A stretch of 7,681 nucleotides of DNA from an uncultured Alphaproteobacteria bacterium (GCA_949296785.1 CASFRQ010000114.1:1-7681); one strand, 5' to 3'; shown: positions 1 through 6,151, counted from the stretch's first letter. The notes: a model not told the origin generated them from the sequence alone. Numbers and translations: made by a program.

Positions 1-148
1 AAGATTCTTTATAAAAATTGGCGGCGGTTTCATCCGTTAAAGGTTGAAGAAGAGCCAAAGCTTCCTTCATTTCCTCGGCGTTAATCCGGGAAATAAGAAG
101 GTCCAGCCCGCTTTTCAGGCTCATTTTGGAATAAAAAGCTTGCGGCAT
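1..148 (-). CDS. 5' end of an unrecognised protein (partial, runs off left edge)
   Basis: An open frame on the minus strand begins at an ATG at 148 and is still open at position 1, giving 49 codons. The peptide starts MPQAFYSKMSLKSGL and continues with an amphipathic, helix-like stretch (LLISRINAEEMKEALALLQ, then LTDETAANFYKES). Codon use resembles the other genes here, which argues that it is coding. The start is uncertain: ATG 148 has only a weak purine run (GAAAAGAAA) in front, and the in-frame ATG at 124 has no clear Shine-Dalgarno sequence. An in-frame stop lies a little upstream of 148, and no other ATG lies between. The gene is divergent from lemA and shares its upstream region. I do not recognise the family from this fragment, and the catalytic or structural core is outside the window. 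Confidence 0.55.
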   Translation of the reverse strand, partial: MPQAFYSKMSLKSGLDLLISRINAEEMKEALALLQPLTDETAANFYKES

Positions 149-214
149 TTTCTTTTCTGCATAAAAAAACTGAGAGAAGTTTTACACCCCTTTGGAAAAA
201 AATCAAGAATAAAG

Positions 215-243
215 TTGCAACCAGAGAAAGGAACTTTTATATT
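215..243 (+). promoter_or_regulatory. Sigma-70 type promoter of lemA
   Basis: TTGCAA at 215-220 and TATATT at 238-243 are separated by exactly 17 bp, matching the -35/-10 architecture (4/6 and 5/6 to consensus). Transcription would begin near 250, leaving a short leader of about 27 nt that contains the AGGAG ribosome site (265-269) of lemA. It probably drives lemA and possibly the genes downstream. Confidence 0.6.
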
Positions 244-276
244 ATTAAAAGAGTTTCTAGGAAAAGGAGTAAAAAA

Positions 277-846
277 ATGAACGCCGTGATTATTTTGGTG
301 ATTGCCGTCTTGCTGGTTCTTTTGTACGGGGTCAGCGTTTATAACGGCCTTGTTGTGGCGCGTCAACGCGTCCGCGAGGGGTGGAGCGATATTGAAACCC
401 AATTAAAAAGAAGGTACGATTTAATTCCGAACCTGGTGTCCACGGTGAAAGGATACGCGGCGCATGAACAGGGGACTTTGGAAAAAGTCATCGCGGCCCG
501 CAGCGAGGCGATGAACACTTCTTTTCATTCTGTTGAAGGAAAAGCAAAGACGGAAGGGATGTTGTCCGAAGCGTTGAAATCCCTTTTTGCGTTGAGTGAA
601 AATTATCCGGATTTGAAAGCAAATACGAATTTTTTGGCCCTTCAAAACGAGCTGACAGATACGGAAAATAAAATTCAGGCTTCTCGCCGTTTTTATAACT
701 CCGTTGTTTTGGCGTTGAATACCAAGGTTGAAATGTTTCCCGGCAATTTGGTGGCGGGGGCTTTTCATTTTCAAAAAGAACCCTTCTTTGAATTGTCCGA
801 AGAGGAAAAGGATAGTGTCCAGGCTTCCCCCTCCGTCCGGTTTTAG
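277..846 (+). CDS. lemA: LemA family membrane-anchored protein
   Basis: This 189-residue protein has the normal length and motif order of the LemA family. Residues 3-21 form one N-terminal membrane helix. It is followed by the conserved block YNGLV (22-26), EGWSDIETQLKRRYDLIPNL (34-53) and TVKGYAAHE (56-64), then ENYPDLKAN (108-116) and SRRFYN (136-141), which belong to the long helical bundle. LemA proteins are inner-membrane-anchored helical proteins with no known enzymatic activity, and they are often encoded beside HtpX-type M48 proteases, as here. ATG 277 is preceded by AGGAG at 265-269 with 7 nt spacing, so the start is well supported. The last ~10 residues (VQASPSVRF) are less family-like. 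A 263-bp gap separates it from the protease gene, wider than usual for this pair. Family call is firm; molecular role is inferred from context. Confidence 0.95.
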   Translation: MNAVIILVIAVLLVLLYGVSVYNGLVVARQRVREGWSDIETQLKRRYDLIPNLVSTVKGYAAHEQGTLEKVIAARSEAMNTSFHSVEGKAKTEGMLSEALKSLFALSENYPDLKANTNFLALQNELTDTENKIQASRRFYNSVVLALNTKVEMFPGNLVAGAFHFQKEPFFELSEEEKDSVQASPSVRF

Positions 847-1109
847 GGGATATGCCTTTTTTAAGAAGAAGAGAAGGCAGAAAAGCAAGGCGGGGGCGTT
901 AGATTCTTCTTTTCAGGCCTTTTTCCCCCTTAAAAAAGAAAAAACTGCGGAAGAAAAAAGCTTATCCTTTCGCCTGAGGATGAAAATAAGGGAAAAAAAC
1001 GGACGGTTTGTTCGCTGTTTTGCCGATTGGACGAATATGAAGGGTTCCCTTGCCTTTGTTTTACCGATCGACGGAAATAAAAGTGTTTGAATTGTCATAA
1101 GGAGTGTTT

Positions 1110-2315
1110 ATGTCCTCTTCCGTTAAAACGGTTTATGATCATATCGCGTACAATAACCGGCAAAGTATCCTTTTAATTCTTCTGTTTCCTCTTTCTTTGG
1201 CGGTATTGGTAAGTTTGGCTTGTATCGGGGCGGTTTTTGTTTGGCCGGAAGAGGAGTTTGTCCTGACGGGGCTGAATTTATGGGCGGAGGTTTTCCCTTC
1301 CTTTGATTTTCAACCTTACTTGCAGAATGAAGCGGCTTTAAAGCTGTTCAGCGGCGGCGGATATTCCGTTTATATTATTATCCCTTTAATGGCGGCGGCG
1401 CTGATTTGGGTCGTGATTGCTTATTTCTTTTCGGGAAATATGATGGGCTTTTTTGCCGATGCCAAGCCATATCCCGATACTTTGGCAAACAGAAAAGTTT
1501 ATCAGGCGGTGGAAAACATGGCCATTGTCGCCGGATTGCCGATGCCGAAACTGTATATTATTGACGATGATTCTTTAAATGCTTTTGCCACGGGGTTCAG
1601 CCCGAAATCCGCCGCTATTTATGTGACAAAAGGTTTGGTGGAAAAGCTGGAGCCTTTGGAAATGGAGGCTGTGATTGCCCACGAAATGTCTCATATCGGA
1701 AACAGGGATATTCGTCTGACAGGGCTGATTATTATGGGGCTTGGCATTTTTTCCGTTTTATTGGAGGTTTTCAGGCTGGCGTTTCGTTTTTTTATGCGGG
1801 CGCCGCGCGTGGCCTCCGAAAGCGCTTCGGTTGCGTCCGATGTATTAGGCTCTAGTTCCTCTTCCGGAAAGAGCAGCTCTTCCGACAGAGGTGACGGCGG
1901 CGGCAGTGGTTTCGGTTTTATTATCCTGATTATTTTTGTTTACGGAGCCGTGTGGATATTTGCGTATGCCGTGGCGCCTTTAATCAGGTTGGCGATTTCC
2001 AGAAGGCGGGAATATCTGGCCGATTCAACGGCGGCGCTTTTAACCAGAAATCCCGAGGCGCTGGCTTCGGCTTTAAAGAAAATATGCGCTGACGCCAGGG
2101 TGGAAATGCTGGACAGATACCCCATGATGGGAATTGCCTGTATTGAAACGCCTTATGATAAAAAGAAGGGAAGTTTTTTATCCAATCTCTATTCAACCCA
2201 TCCCCCCATCGGCGCCAGGATACAACGGTTGTATGAGATGAGCGGACGAACGGAACTTCCCGCCGCGTCCCTTGCGCCGCGTCGCCGGTTGAAATTTTGG
2301 CGTAAAAAAATATGA
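1110..2315 (+). CDS. htpX: HtpX-like M48 family membrane zinc metalloprotease
   Basis: This 401-residue integral membrane protease belongs to the M48 (Ste24/HtpX) family, which degrades misfolded or damaged membrane proteins. Hydrophobic segments lie at about 19-45, 86-107, 205-228 and 268-292. The zinc site is HEMSH at 191-195 inside AHEMSHIGNRD, with the third ligand in REYLAD (E301). NAFATG (157-162), LALxSAL-like ALASAL (317-322) and STHPPIGARI (362-371) are HtpX-type signatures, so the active site appears complete. Residues about 234-268 form a Ser/Gly-rich hydrophilic linker between the last two membrane segments; it makes the protein longer than classical HtpX (about 290 residues), as does the extended N-terminal region. 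Start: ATG 1110 has AAGGAG at 1099-1104 with 5 nt spacing. A GTG at 1104 overlaps that site and is rejected. It lies downstream of lemA and 18 bp before the nitroreductase gene. Confidence 0.93.
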   Translation: MSSSVKTVYDHIAYNNRQSILLILLFPLSLAVLVSLACIGAVFVWPEEEFVLTGLNLWAEVFPSFDFQPYLQNEAALKLFSGGGYSVYIIIPLMAAALIWVVIAYFFSGNMMGFFADAKPYPDTLANRKVYQAVENMAIVAGLPMPKLYIIDDDSLNAFATGFSPKSAAIYVTKGLVEKLEPLEMEAVIAHEMSHIGNRDIRLTGLIIMGLGIFSVLLEVFRLAFRFFMRAPRVASESASVASDVLGSSSSSGKSSSSDRGDGGGSGFGFIILIIFVYGAVWIFAYAVAPLIRLAISRRREYLADSTAALLTRNPEALASALKKICADARVEMLDRYPMMGIACIETPYDKKKGSFLSNLYSTHPPIGARIQRLYEMSGRTELPAASLAPRRRLKFWRKKI

Positions 2316-2333
2316 TATGAAAGGAGAATAAAA

Positions 2334-2846
2334 ATGGAAGTTTTAGAGGCGCTTTTAACTCGCCGGTCGGTTCGTCAATATGAAAAAAAGGCGGTGGATA
2401 AAAAAACAATTGAGGAAATTATTCGCTGCGCGATGTATGCCCCTTCCGCCGTTAACCGGCAGGAGTGGGAATTTATTGTTGTCACGGAAGAGGAAACTTT
2501 ACGTGAAATAATGAACATTCACCCTTATGCTTCATTTTTGGCGGATGCCGGGACGGCCGTTATTATCTGCGGCGATGAGGAAAAACAGTATCAGCCGGGG
2601 CATTGGATTACGGATACGTCCGCGGCGACGGAAAACCTGCTTTTGGCGGCCCACGGAAAAGGATTGGGCGCCTGCTGGTGCGGTATATATCCCGATAAGG
2701 AAAGGATGAAGGCTTTTCAAACTCTTCTCGGATTGCCGGCGCATATTCTGCCGTTGTCTTTAAATGCAATCGGTTTTCCGAAAACACGCCCTTCAAAACC
2801 GGCGGAGCGTTTCTTGCCTGAAAAAATTCATTATGGCAAGTGGTAG
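2334..2846 (+). CDS. Nitroreductase family FMN-dependent oxidoreductase
   Basis: This 170-residue protein is a compact member of the nitroreductase fold, whose members bind FMN and use NAD(P)H to reduce nitro compounds, quinones, flavins or related acceptors. The N-terminal LTRRSVRQYE (8-17) carries the FMN-phosphate-binding Arg residues. APSAVNRQEWEF (36-47) is the second FMN-contact motif (usually PSaxNxQpW/F). DTSAATENLLLAAHGKGLGA (94-113) is the dimer-interface helix, followed by CWCG (114-117), and IGFP (146-149) is the usual C-terminal strand. The physiological substrate cannot be read from sequence. ATG 2334 is preceded by AAGGAG at 2321-2326 with 7 nt spacing. The 18-bp gap after the protease gene implies co-transcription; a direct functional link with LemA/HtpX is unproven. 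Confidence 0.92.
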   Translation: MEVLEALLTRRSVRQYEKKAVDKKTIEEIIRCAMYAPSAVNRQEWEFIVVTEEETLREIMNIHPYASFLADAGTAVIICGDEEKQYQPGHWITDTSAATENLLLAAHGKGLGACWCGIYPDKERMKAFQTLLGLPAHILPLSLNAIGFPKTRPSKPAERFLPEKIHYGKW

Positions 2847-3082
2847 GGTTAAAAGGGATAAAATTTCTTTATAAAAAGAAAAATTTTTAAAAAATAAGCT
2901 AAAGAGAGGGACTAAAGTACCTCTGTTCTATGGATGTTTCCGTCTTTTTTGTGGGCAGAGCGAAGGAACATTCAGTTTGTCTTTTAAGAGTAAAAAAGGA
3001 ATAAAAAATTTTTCTAAATCCTTAAAAATACGAAAAAGCTTCTTTTGGGAAAAAGCGGTTTTTAAGAAAGGGGTTGTAATAA
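2847..3082. other. A/T-rich spacer without a recognisable gene
   Basis: No start codon with a ribosome site opens a plausible frame here. A 24-codon frame at 2930-3004 has no Shine-Dalgarno sequence. A longer open frame across 2875-3103 has no ATG and a lysine- and phenylalanine-rich composition expected of A/T-rich DNA. A 20-bp dyad-symmetric element (2905-2924, AGAGG arms) is present. I found no convincing similarity to the rpsA or TIGR02300-type genes before about 3083. Confidence 0.6.
2861..2888 (+). terminator. Possible weak A/T-only hairpin after the nitroreductase gene
   Basis: AAATTTCTTT (2861-2870) can pair imperfectly with AAAGAAAAATTT downstream, which then runs into T residues. 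The stem is entirely A/T apart from one G:C pair and is interrupted by an extra base, so it would be unstable. It is the only candidate terminator directly after the plus-strand cluster. Confidence 0.25.
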
Positions 3083-3281
3083 CAGCTTCTTTTTCTTCTT
3101 GAAGGCTGTTTTCTTTGCCGCTTTTTCCGTTTCTTCTCTTTTAGCTCTCGCGGCGGCCTTTTTTTCAAAGCCGCCCCTAAATATCGCCTAAAGAAGCGCC
3201 GGAATCCGTGGAACCGGGGGAAAGCTTCCGTCTTTTCTCCGACTGTAAACCGTTTCACGTCAACTTCAATGCCGCCTTCCG
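3083..3281 (-). pseudogene. Degenerate copy 1 of the rpsA 3' end
   Basis: This stretch resembles, in the same orientation, three separated parts of the intact rpsA at 3657-5438. Bases 3083-3216 match about 3692-3835 (C-terminal tail, S1 residues about 535-583); the blocks around AAAGCCGCCCCTAA and AAGAAGCGCCGGAATCCGTG are identical. Bases 3231-3251 match 3938-3957 (F-V-G-E-K region), and 3250-3281 match about 4018-4048 (domain 6). The jump from 3957 to 4018 occurs at a CCGTT present at both edges in rpsA, suggesting a short-homology deletion. Single-base indels break the frame (for example one A missing at CCCCTAAAT), so no S1-like protein can be made. Read on the minus strand it still gives recognisable scraps (RFTVGEK against RFAVGEK; YLGAALKK against ILGAALEK). 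Confidence 0.85.
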
Positions 3282-3288
3282 TTTTTTT

Positions 3289-3364
3289 TCGGACTTATCT
3301 TTTAACACGCCTTAGCCGATAAAGAGGCTTTGCCTGTTTTTGAGACAATCTGCGTTGTTTTCGC
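3289..3364 (-). pseudogene. Degenerate copy 2 of an rpsA 3' fragment (first part)
   Basis: Bases about 3305-3364 align without gaps to about 3871-3930 of rpsA (S1 residues about 503-523), with AATCTGCGTT and TTTCGC conserved; similarity is roughly 70-75% by eye. A looser match extends back to TTTTCGG at about 3287, near rpsA 3855-3861. Because it returns to a segment between two blocks already used in copy 1, it is a second, separate copy rather than a continuation. It ends abruptly at 3364, where TIGR02300-like sequence begins. Confidence 0.7.
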
Positions 3365-3456
3365 TACGACGCGGAGGAGTTTGTAAAAAAACAAAAGGAA
3401 GCGGCGTTGAAGGCCTCTAAAAATACTTAAAAAAAGCTTGCGGAGATTTTGGAAGG
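3365..3456 (+). pseudogene. Internal fragment of the TIGR02300-type (FYDLN_acid) gene
   Basis: These 92 bases align without gaps to 5829-5920 of the intact gene (residues 36-66) with 9 differences, about 90% identity. The frame reads YDAEEFVKKQKEAALKASKNT, then a TAA stop (a TCA serine codon in the intact gene), then KKLAEILEG. Six of the nine changes leave the amino acid unchanged; the others are Q to K, V to I and the stop. It lacks the start, the zinc ribbon and the acidic tail. It is flanked on both sides by rpsA-like fragments. Confidence 0.9.
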
Positions 3457-3458
3457 TA

Positions 3459-3511
3459 GCCTTTTCTCCGACTGTAAACTATTCCGGTCTCTGTTCGTCG
3501 CGGTTACGGGA
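3459..3511 (-). pseudogene. Degenerate copy 2 of an rpsA 3' fragment (second part)
   Basis: This piece aligns to about 3936-3987 of rpsA (S1 residues about 485-501). CCTTTTCTCCGAC and TTCCGGTCTCTGTTCG are conserved, and ENQRPE-type codons remain. In the S1 frame an arginine codon (CGG) has become TAG. It continues the rpsA order broken off at 3364, so the TIGR02300-like fragment sits inside an rpsA-like copy. Bases 3512-3576 are unassigned; a very weak resemblance to the end of the TIGR02300-type gene (GAAGACRC, then GAGAAT) was noticed but is not claimed. Confidence 0.8.
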
Positions 3512-3576
3512 CGGTTTTTCCCGAGCTAGCGAAGACGCTCAAGCATGCCTGACCGGGTAAAGGAGAATCGCGGCCT

Positions 3577-3603
3577 AAAAAAAGACCCTTCTTCCGAAGG
3601 GCC
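3577..3603 (-). terminator. Intrinsic terminator of rpsA
   Basis: On the minus strand GGCCCTTC, a GGAA tetraloop and GAAGGGTC form an 8-bp stem (one G:T pair), followed by seven T residues. It lies 53 bp after the rpsA stop codon. The opposite strand also carries a T run after the stem (GCCTTTTTCC), so weak termination from the left is possible. Confidence 0.9.
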
Positions 3604-3656
3604 TTTTTCCGTCCAAGACGATAAGTAAACCTGTATCAAACAGATTTTTTCTTATT

Positions 3657-5438
3657 TTACTCCGCGGATTTATCGGCGGAAACTTCTTCCTCAGCTTCTT
3701 TCTTCTTCTTGGAAGCTGTTTTCTTTTCCGCTTTTTCTTCCGTTTCTTCCTTTTTGGCTTTCGCGGCGGACTTTTTCTTTTCCAAAGCCGCCCCTAAAAT
3801 ATCGCCCAAAGAAGCGCCGGAATCCGTGGAACCGAATTCAGACAGGGCCTGTTTTTCTTCGGCAAGTTCGCGCGCTTTGACCGACAAAGAAACTTTACGT
3901 GTCTTTGAATCAATCTGCGTTACTTTCGCGTCAACCTTTTCTCCGACGGCAAACCGTTCCGGTCTCTGTTCGCTGCGGTCGCGGGACAGGTCAGACTTTT
4001 TAATAAAGCCTTTCATTCCGTTCACGTCAACTTCAATGCCGCCTTCCGTAATGCCGGTCACGACAGCCGTGACGACATCCCCTTTGTTGACGCTCTGAGA
4101 AGCGTGTTCAAAAGGATCTTCGGTCAGCTGTTTAATGCCGAGGCTGATTCTTTCTTTTTCAACATCAATGTCCAGAATCTTGGCCTTAACCGTCATGCCC
4201 TTCTTGTATTCTTTAATCGCTTCGTCCCCGGATTTATCCCAAGACAGGTCGGACATGTGTACCATGCCGTCCAGCTCATCCGTCAGGCCGATAAACAATC
4301 CGAATTCCGTGATGTTGCGGATTTCGCCCTCAACCACATCGCCGATGGCGTGAGCCGCTTTGTACGCTTCCCAAGGATTCTGCTGGGTTTGTTTGATACC
4401 CAAAGAAATCCGGCGTTTGACGGGGTCAACATCCAAAACGACAACATCCACTTCCTGAGAGGTGGAAACCAGCTTGCCCGGGTGAATGTTCTTCTTTGTC
4501 CAGCTCATTTCGGAAACATGGACCAAACCTTCAATCCCTTCTTCCAACTCAACAAAAGCGCCGTATTCCGTGATATTCGTCACATGGCCTTTTGTTTGTT
4601 TTCCGACGGGGTATTTGGCTTCAACACCTTCCCACGGATCGGCTTCCAGCTGTTTCATGCCCAGAGAAATTCTCTGCGTATCCGGATTAAAGCGGATAAT
4701 TTGCACTTTAACAGGTTGACCGACGGATAAAGCCTCTGCCGGATGATTGATTCTTTTCCAGGAAATATCGGTGACATGCAACAAACCGTCCACACCGCCC
4801 AAGTCAATGAATGCGCCGTAGTCGGTAATATTCTTGACAACGCCTTCCACAACCTGGCCTTCCGCCATATTCTTCATGATTTCGGAACGTTGCTCGGCTC
4901 TTGTTTCCTCCAAAATAGCGCGTCTGGAAACAACGATATTGCCGCGGGCGCGGTCCATTTTTAAAATCTGGAACGGTTGCGGCGCGCCGATGAGGGCGGA
5001 AACATCCCGAATCGGGCGAGCGTCAATCTGGCTGCCCGGCAAGAACGCCACGGCGCCATTTAAATCCACCGTAAAGCCGCCTTTGACACGGCCGAAAATT
5101 GTTCCGATGACTTTTTCGCCTTTTTCCAAAGCTTTTTCCAAATCGTTCCAAGCTTCTTCTCTGCGGGCTTTTTCCCTGGAAAGAACAACATTGCCTTCCC
5201 TGTCTTCGTAGCGGTCAATATAAACATCAACCGTATCGCCGACATTCAGTTCCGCTCCGGCGCCGAATTCTCGTTTGGCGATTCGGCCTTCGGACTTTAA
5301 GCCGACATCTACCGTGACAGCGTCTTCGTCAACGGCAACAATGGTGCCTTTGACAACGGTACCTTCCAAAGAATCTTTTTTGGAAAAGTATTCATCCAAG
5401 AGGGTTGAAAAATCCTCAAATTGCATTTCAGTATTCAT
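3657..5438 (-). CDS. rpsA: 30S ribosomal protein S1
   Basis: This 593-residue protein is ribosomal protein S1, which binds mRNA on the 30S subunit and helps unfold and load it for initiation. Six S1 (OB-fold RNA-binding) repeats are visible at about 26-90, 108-172, 195-263, 281-349, 367-436 and 452-521. Repeats 3-5 carry the typical GxVxNITxxGAFxxL, GLxHxSDxSW and RISLGxKQ motifs; repeats 1 and 2 are divergent, as in other bacterial S1 proteins. Residues about 553-593 form a Lys/Glu/Ala-rich low-complexity tail. The start was set at 5438 (MNTEMQFEDF) because AGGA lies 7 nt upstream and S1 homology begins there. The frame stays open back to an ATG at 5522, but those 28 codons lack a good ribosome site. 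It is divergent from the TIGR02300-type gene, not preceded by cmk as in many proteobacteria. Confidence 0.97.
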   Translation of the reverse strand: MNTEMQFEDFSTLLDEYFSKKDSLEGTVVKGTIVAVDEDAVTVDVGLKSEGRIAKREFGAGAELNVGDTVDVYIDRYEDREGNVVLSREKARREEAWNDLEKALEKGEKVIGTIFGRVKGGFTVDLNGAVAFLPGSQIDARPIRDVSALIGAPQPFQILKMDRARGNIVVSRRAILEETRAEQRSEIMKNMAEGQVVEGVVKNITDYGAFIDLGGVDGLLHVTDISWKRINHPAEALSVGQPVKVQIIRFNPDTQRISLGMKQLEADPWEGVEAKYPVGKQTKGHVTNITEYGAFVELEEGIEGLVHVSEMSWTKKNIHPGKLVSTSQEVDVVVLDVDPVKRRISLGIKQTQQNPWEAYKAAHAIGDVVEGEIRNITEFGLFIGLTDELDGMVHMSDLSWDKSGDEAIKEYKKGMTVKAKILDIDVEKERISLGIKQLTEDPFEHASQSVNKGDVVTAVVTGITEGGIEVDVNGMKGFIKKSDLSRDRSEQRPERFAVGEKVDAKVTQIDSKTRKVSLSVKARELAEEKQALSEFGSTDSGASLGDILGAALEKKKSAAKAKKEETEEKAEKKTASKKKKEAEEEVSADKSAE

Positions 5439-5555
5439 ATAAAATTCCTTTTTATCATATTTTTCCTGCCAGCCGGTTGGTTCCGACGGTCTTTTTGTTA
5501 AAAACGGCCTTTTCTCAGGCATCCTTTTTTGAAAATCAAAAATATGGACCCTTTA

Positions 5556-5584
5556 GACATAACAGAAAACCTCTCTTTGAGCAA
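5556..5584 (-). promoter_or_regulatory. Candidate rpsA promoter
   Basis: On the minus strand TTGCTC (5584-5579) and TATGTC (5561-5556) are 17 bp apart. Both elements are only partial matches to sigma-70 consensus. Transcription would start near 5549 and give a leader of about 110 nt, long enough for S1-mediated feedback structure, which is not demonstrated. Confidence 0.35.
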
Positions 5585-5656
5585 GCGTTTTCCTTCTGTT
5601 CCGCTCTTTAAAAAGTAAAAAAAAGCGCAAAAATGCATTTTCTTTAAAATCAATGC

Positions 5657-5685
5657 TTGACATTTGTGTGTAAGCGTGGCAAATG
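5657..5685 (+). promoter_or_regulatory. Candidate promoter of the TIGR02300-type gene
   Basis: A perfect TTGACA -35 (5657-5662) is followed after 17 bp by a poor -10 (CAAATG, 5680-5685) with a TGn extended -10 element at 5677-5679. The -35 is convincing and the -10 is not. The A of the start codon is about 38 bp downstream of the -10. Confidence 0.45.
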
Positions 5686-5723
5686 GGCTTTTTAGAAGCT
5701 TTTGTTAAAATAAGGAGAAAAAT

Positions 5724-6089
5724 ATGGCAAAGCCGGAATGGGGAATGAAACGCAAGTGTTTGGATTGCGGCGCTTTTTTTTACGATATGAATAAAAATCC
5801 GATTATTTGTCCGAAATGCGGGCATCAATACGATGCGGAGGAGTTTGTGAAAAAACAGCAGGAAGCGGCGCTGAAAGCCTCTAAAAATACTTCAAAAAAG
5901 CTTGCGGAAGTTTTGGAAGGGGATTTGGATCTGCCCGATGATGTAATTTTGGACGACACTTTTGATGAAGAAGTGGCCGCGGATGAAGACGAAGACATTA
6001 TGTTGGAGGATGATTCCGAACTGACAAATGAGGAAGACACGCCTTTGGAAGATGTTATTCCTTTCAAAAAGAAAGAGAATGTGGAATAA
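5724..6089 (+). CDS. TIGR02300 / FYDLN_acid family zinc-ribbon protein
   Basis: This 121-residue soluble protein has CLDC (12-15) and CPKC (29-32), a probable zinc ribbon, flanking the family signature FYDMN (19-23; usually FYDLN). A basic linker with many lysines (43-60) follows, then an Asp/Glu-rich low-complexity region (about 67-110) and a short basic end (KKKENVE). This matches the FYDLN_acid family, which is typical of Alphaproteobacteria and has no established function; the zinc ribbon plus acidic tail suggests contact with nucleic-acid-binding or ribosomal partners, which is inference. ATG 5724 has AAGGAG at 5712-5717, 6 nt away. The gene is monocistronic, ending in a strong terminator. 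A fragment of a diverged copy lies at 3365-3456. Confidence 0.93.
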   Translation: MAKPEWGMKRKCLDCGAFFYDMNKNPIICPKCGHQYDAEEFVKKQQEAALKASKNTSKKLAEVLEGDLDLPDDVILDDTFDEEVAADEDEDIMLEDDSELTNEEDTPLEDVIPFKKKENVE

Positions 6090-6124
6090 ATAGCTTCCAA
6101 AAAGATTTTGCTGCCGTTGGGGAT

Positions 6125-6151
6125 TGGGACGCTTTTGCGTCCCATTTTTTT
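6125..6151 (+). terminator. Intrinsic terminator of the TIGR02300-type gene
   Basis: TGGGACGC (6125-6132) and GCGTCCCA (6137-6144) form a perfect 8-bp stem around a TTTT loop, followed directly by seven T residues. It lies 35 bp after the stop codon. Confidence 0.95.

Noticed and set aside
1104..1109. GTG at 1104 as start of the HtpX-like protein
   Set aside because: It lies inside the AAGGAG ribosome site that serves the ATG at 1110.
2930..3004. 24-codon frame beginning MDVSVFFVGRAKEH
   Set aside because: No Shine-Dalgarno sequence, no recognisable motif, and it lies in A/T-rich spacer.
3022..3258. 78-codon minus-strand frame with RFTVGEK and LGAALKK
   Set aside because: It is a frame-disrupted rpsA-like fragment, part of the pseudogene mosaic, not a separate gene.
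3512..3576. Possible further TIGR02300-like tail (GAAGAC, GAGAAT, then TAA)
   Set aside because: Matches are too short and need several gaps; chance similarity is as likely.
3709..4730. Long plus-strand frames opposite rpsA
   Set aside because: Antisense shadows of the S1 coding sequence, with no ribosome sites or motifs.
5526..5540. TTTTTTGAAAATCAA, also found near 6488-6502
   Set aside because: A 15-nt A/T-rich match with no extension on either side; likely chance.
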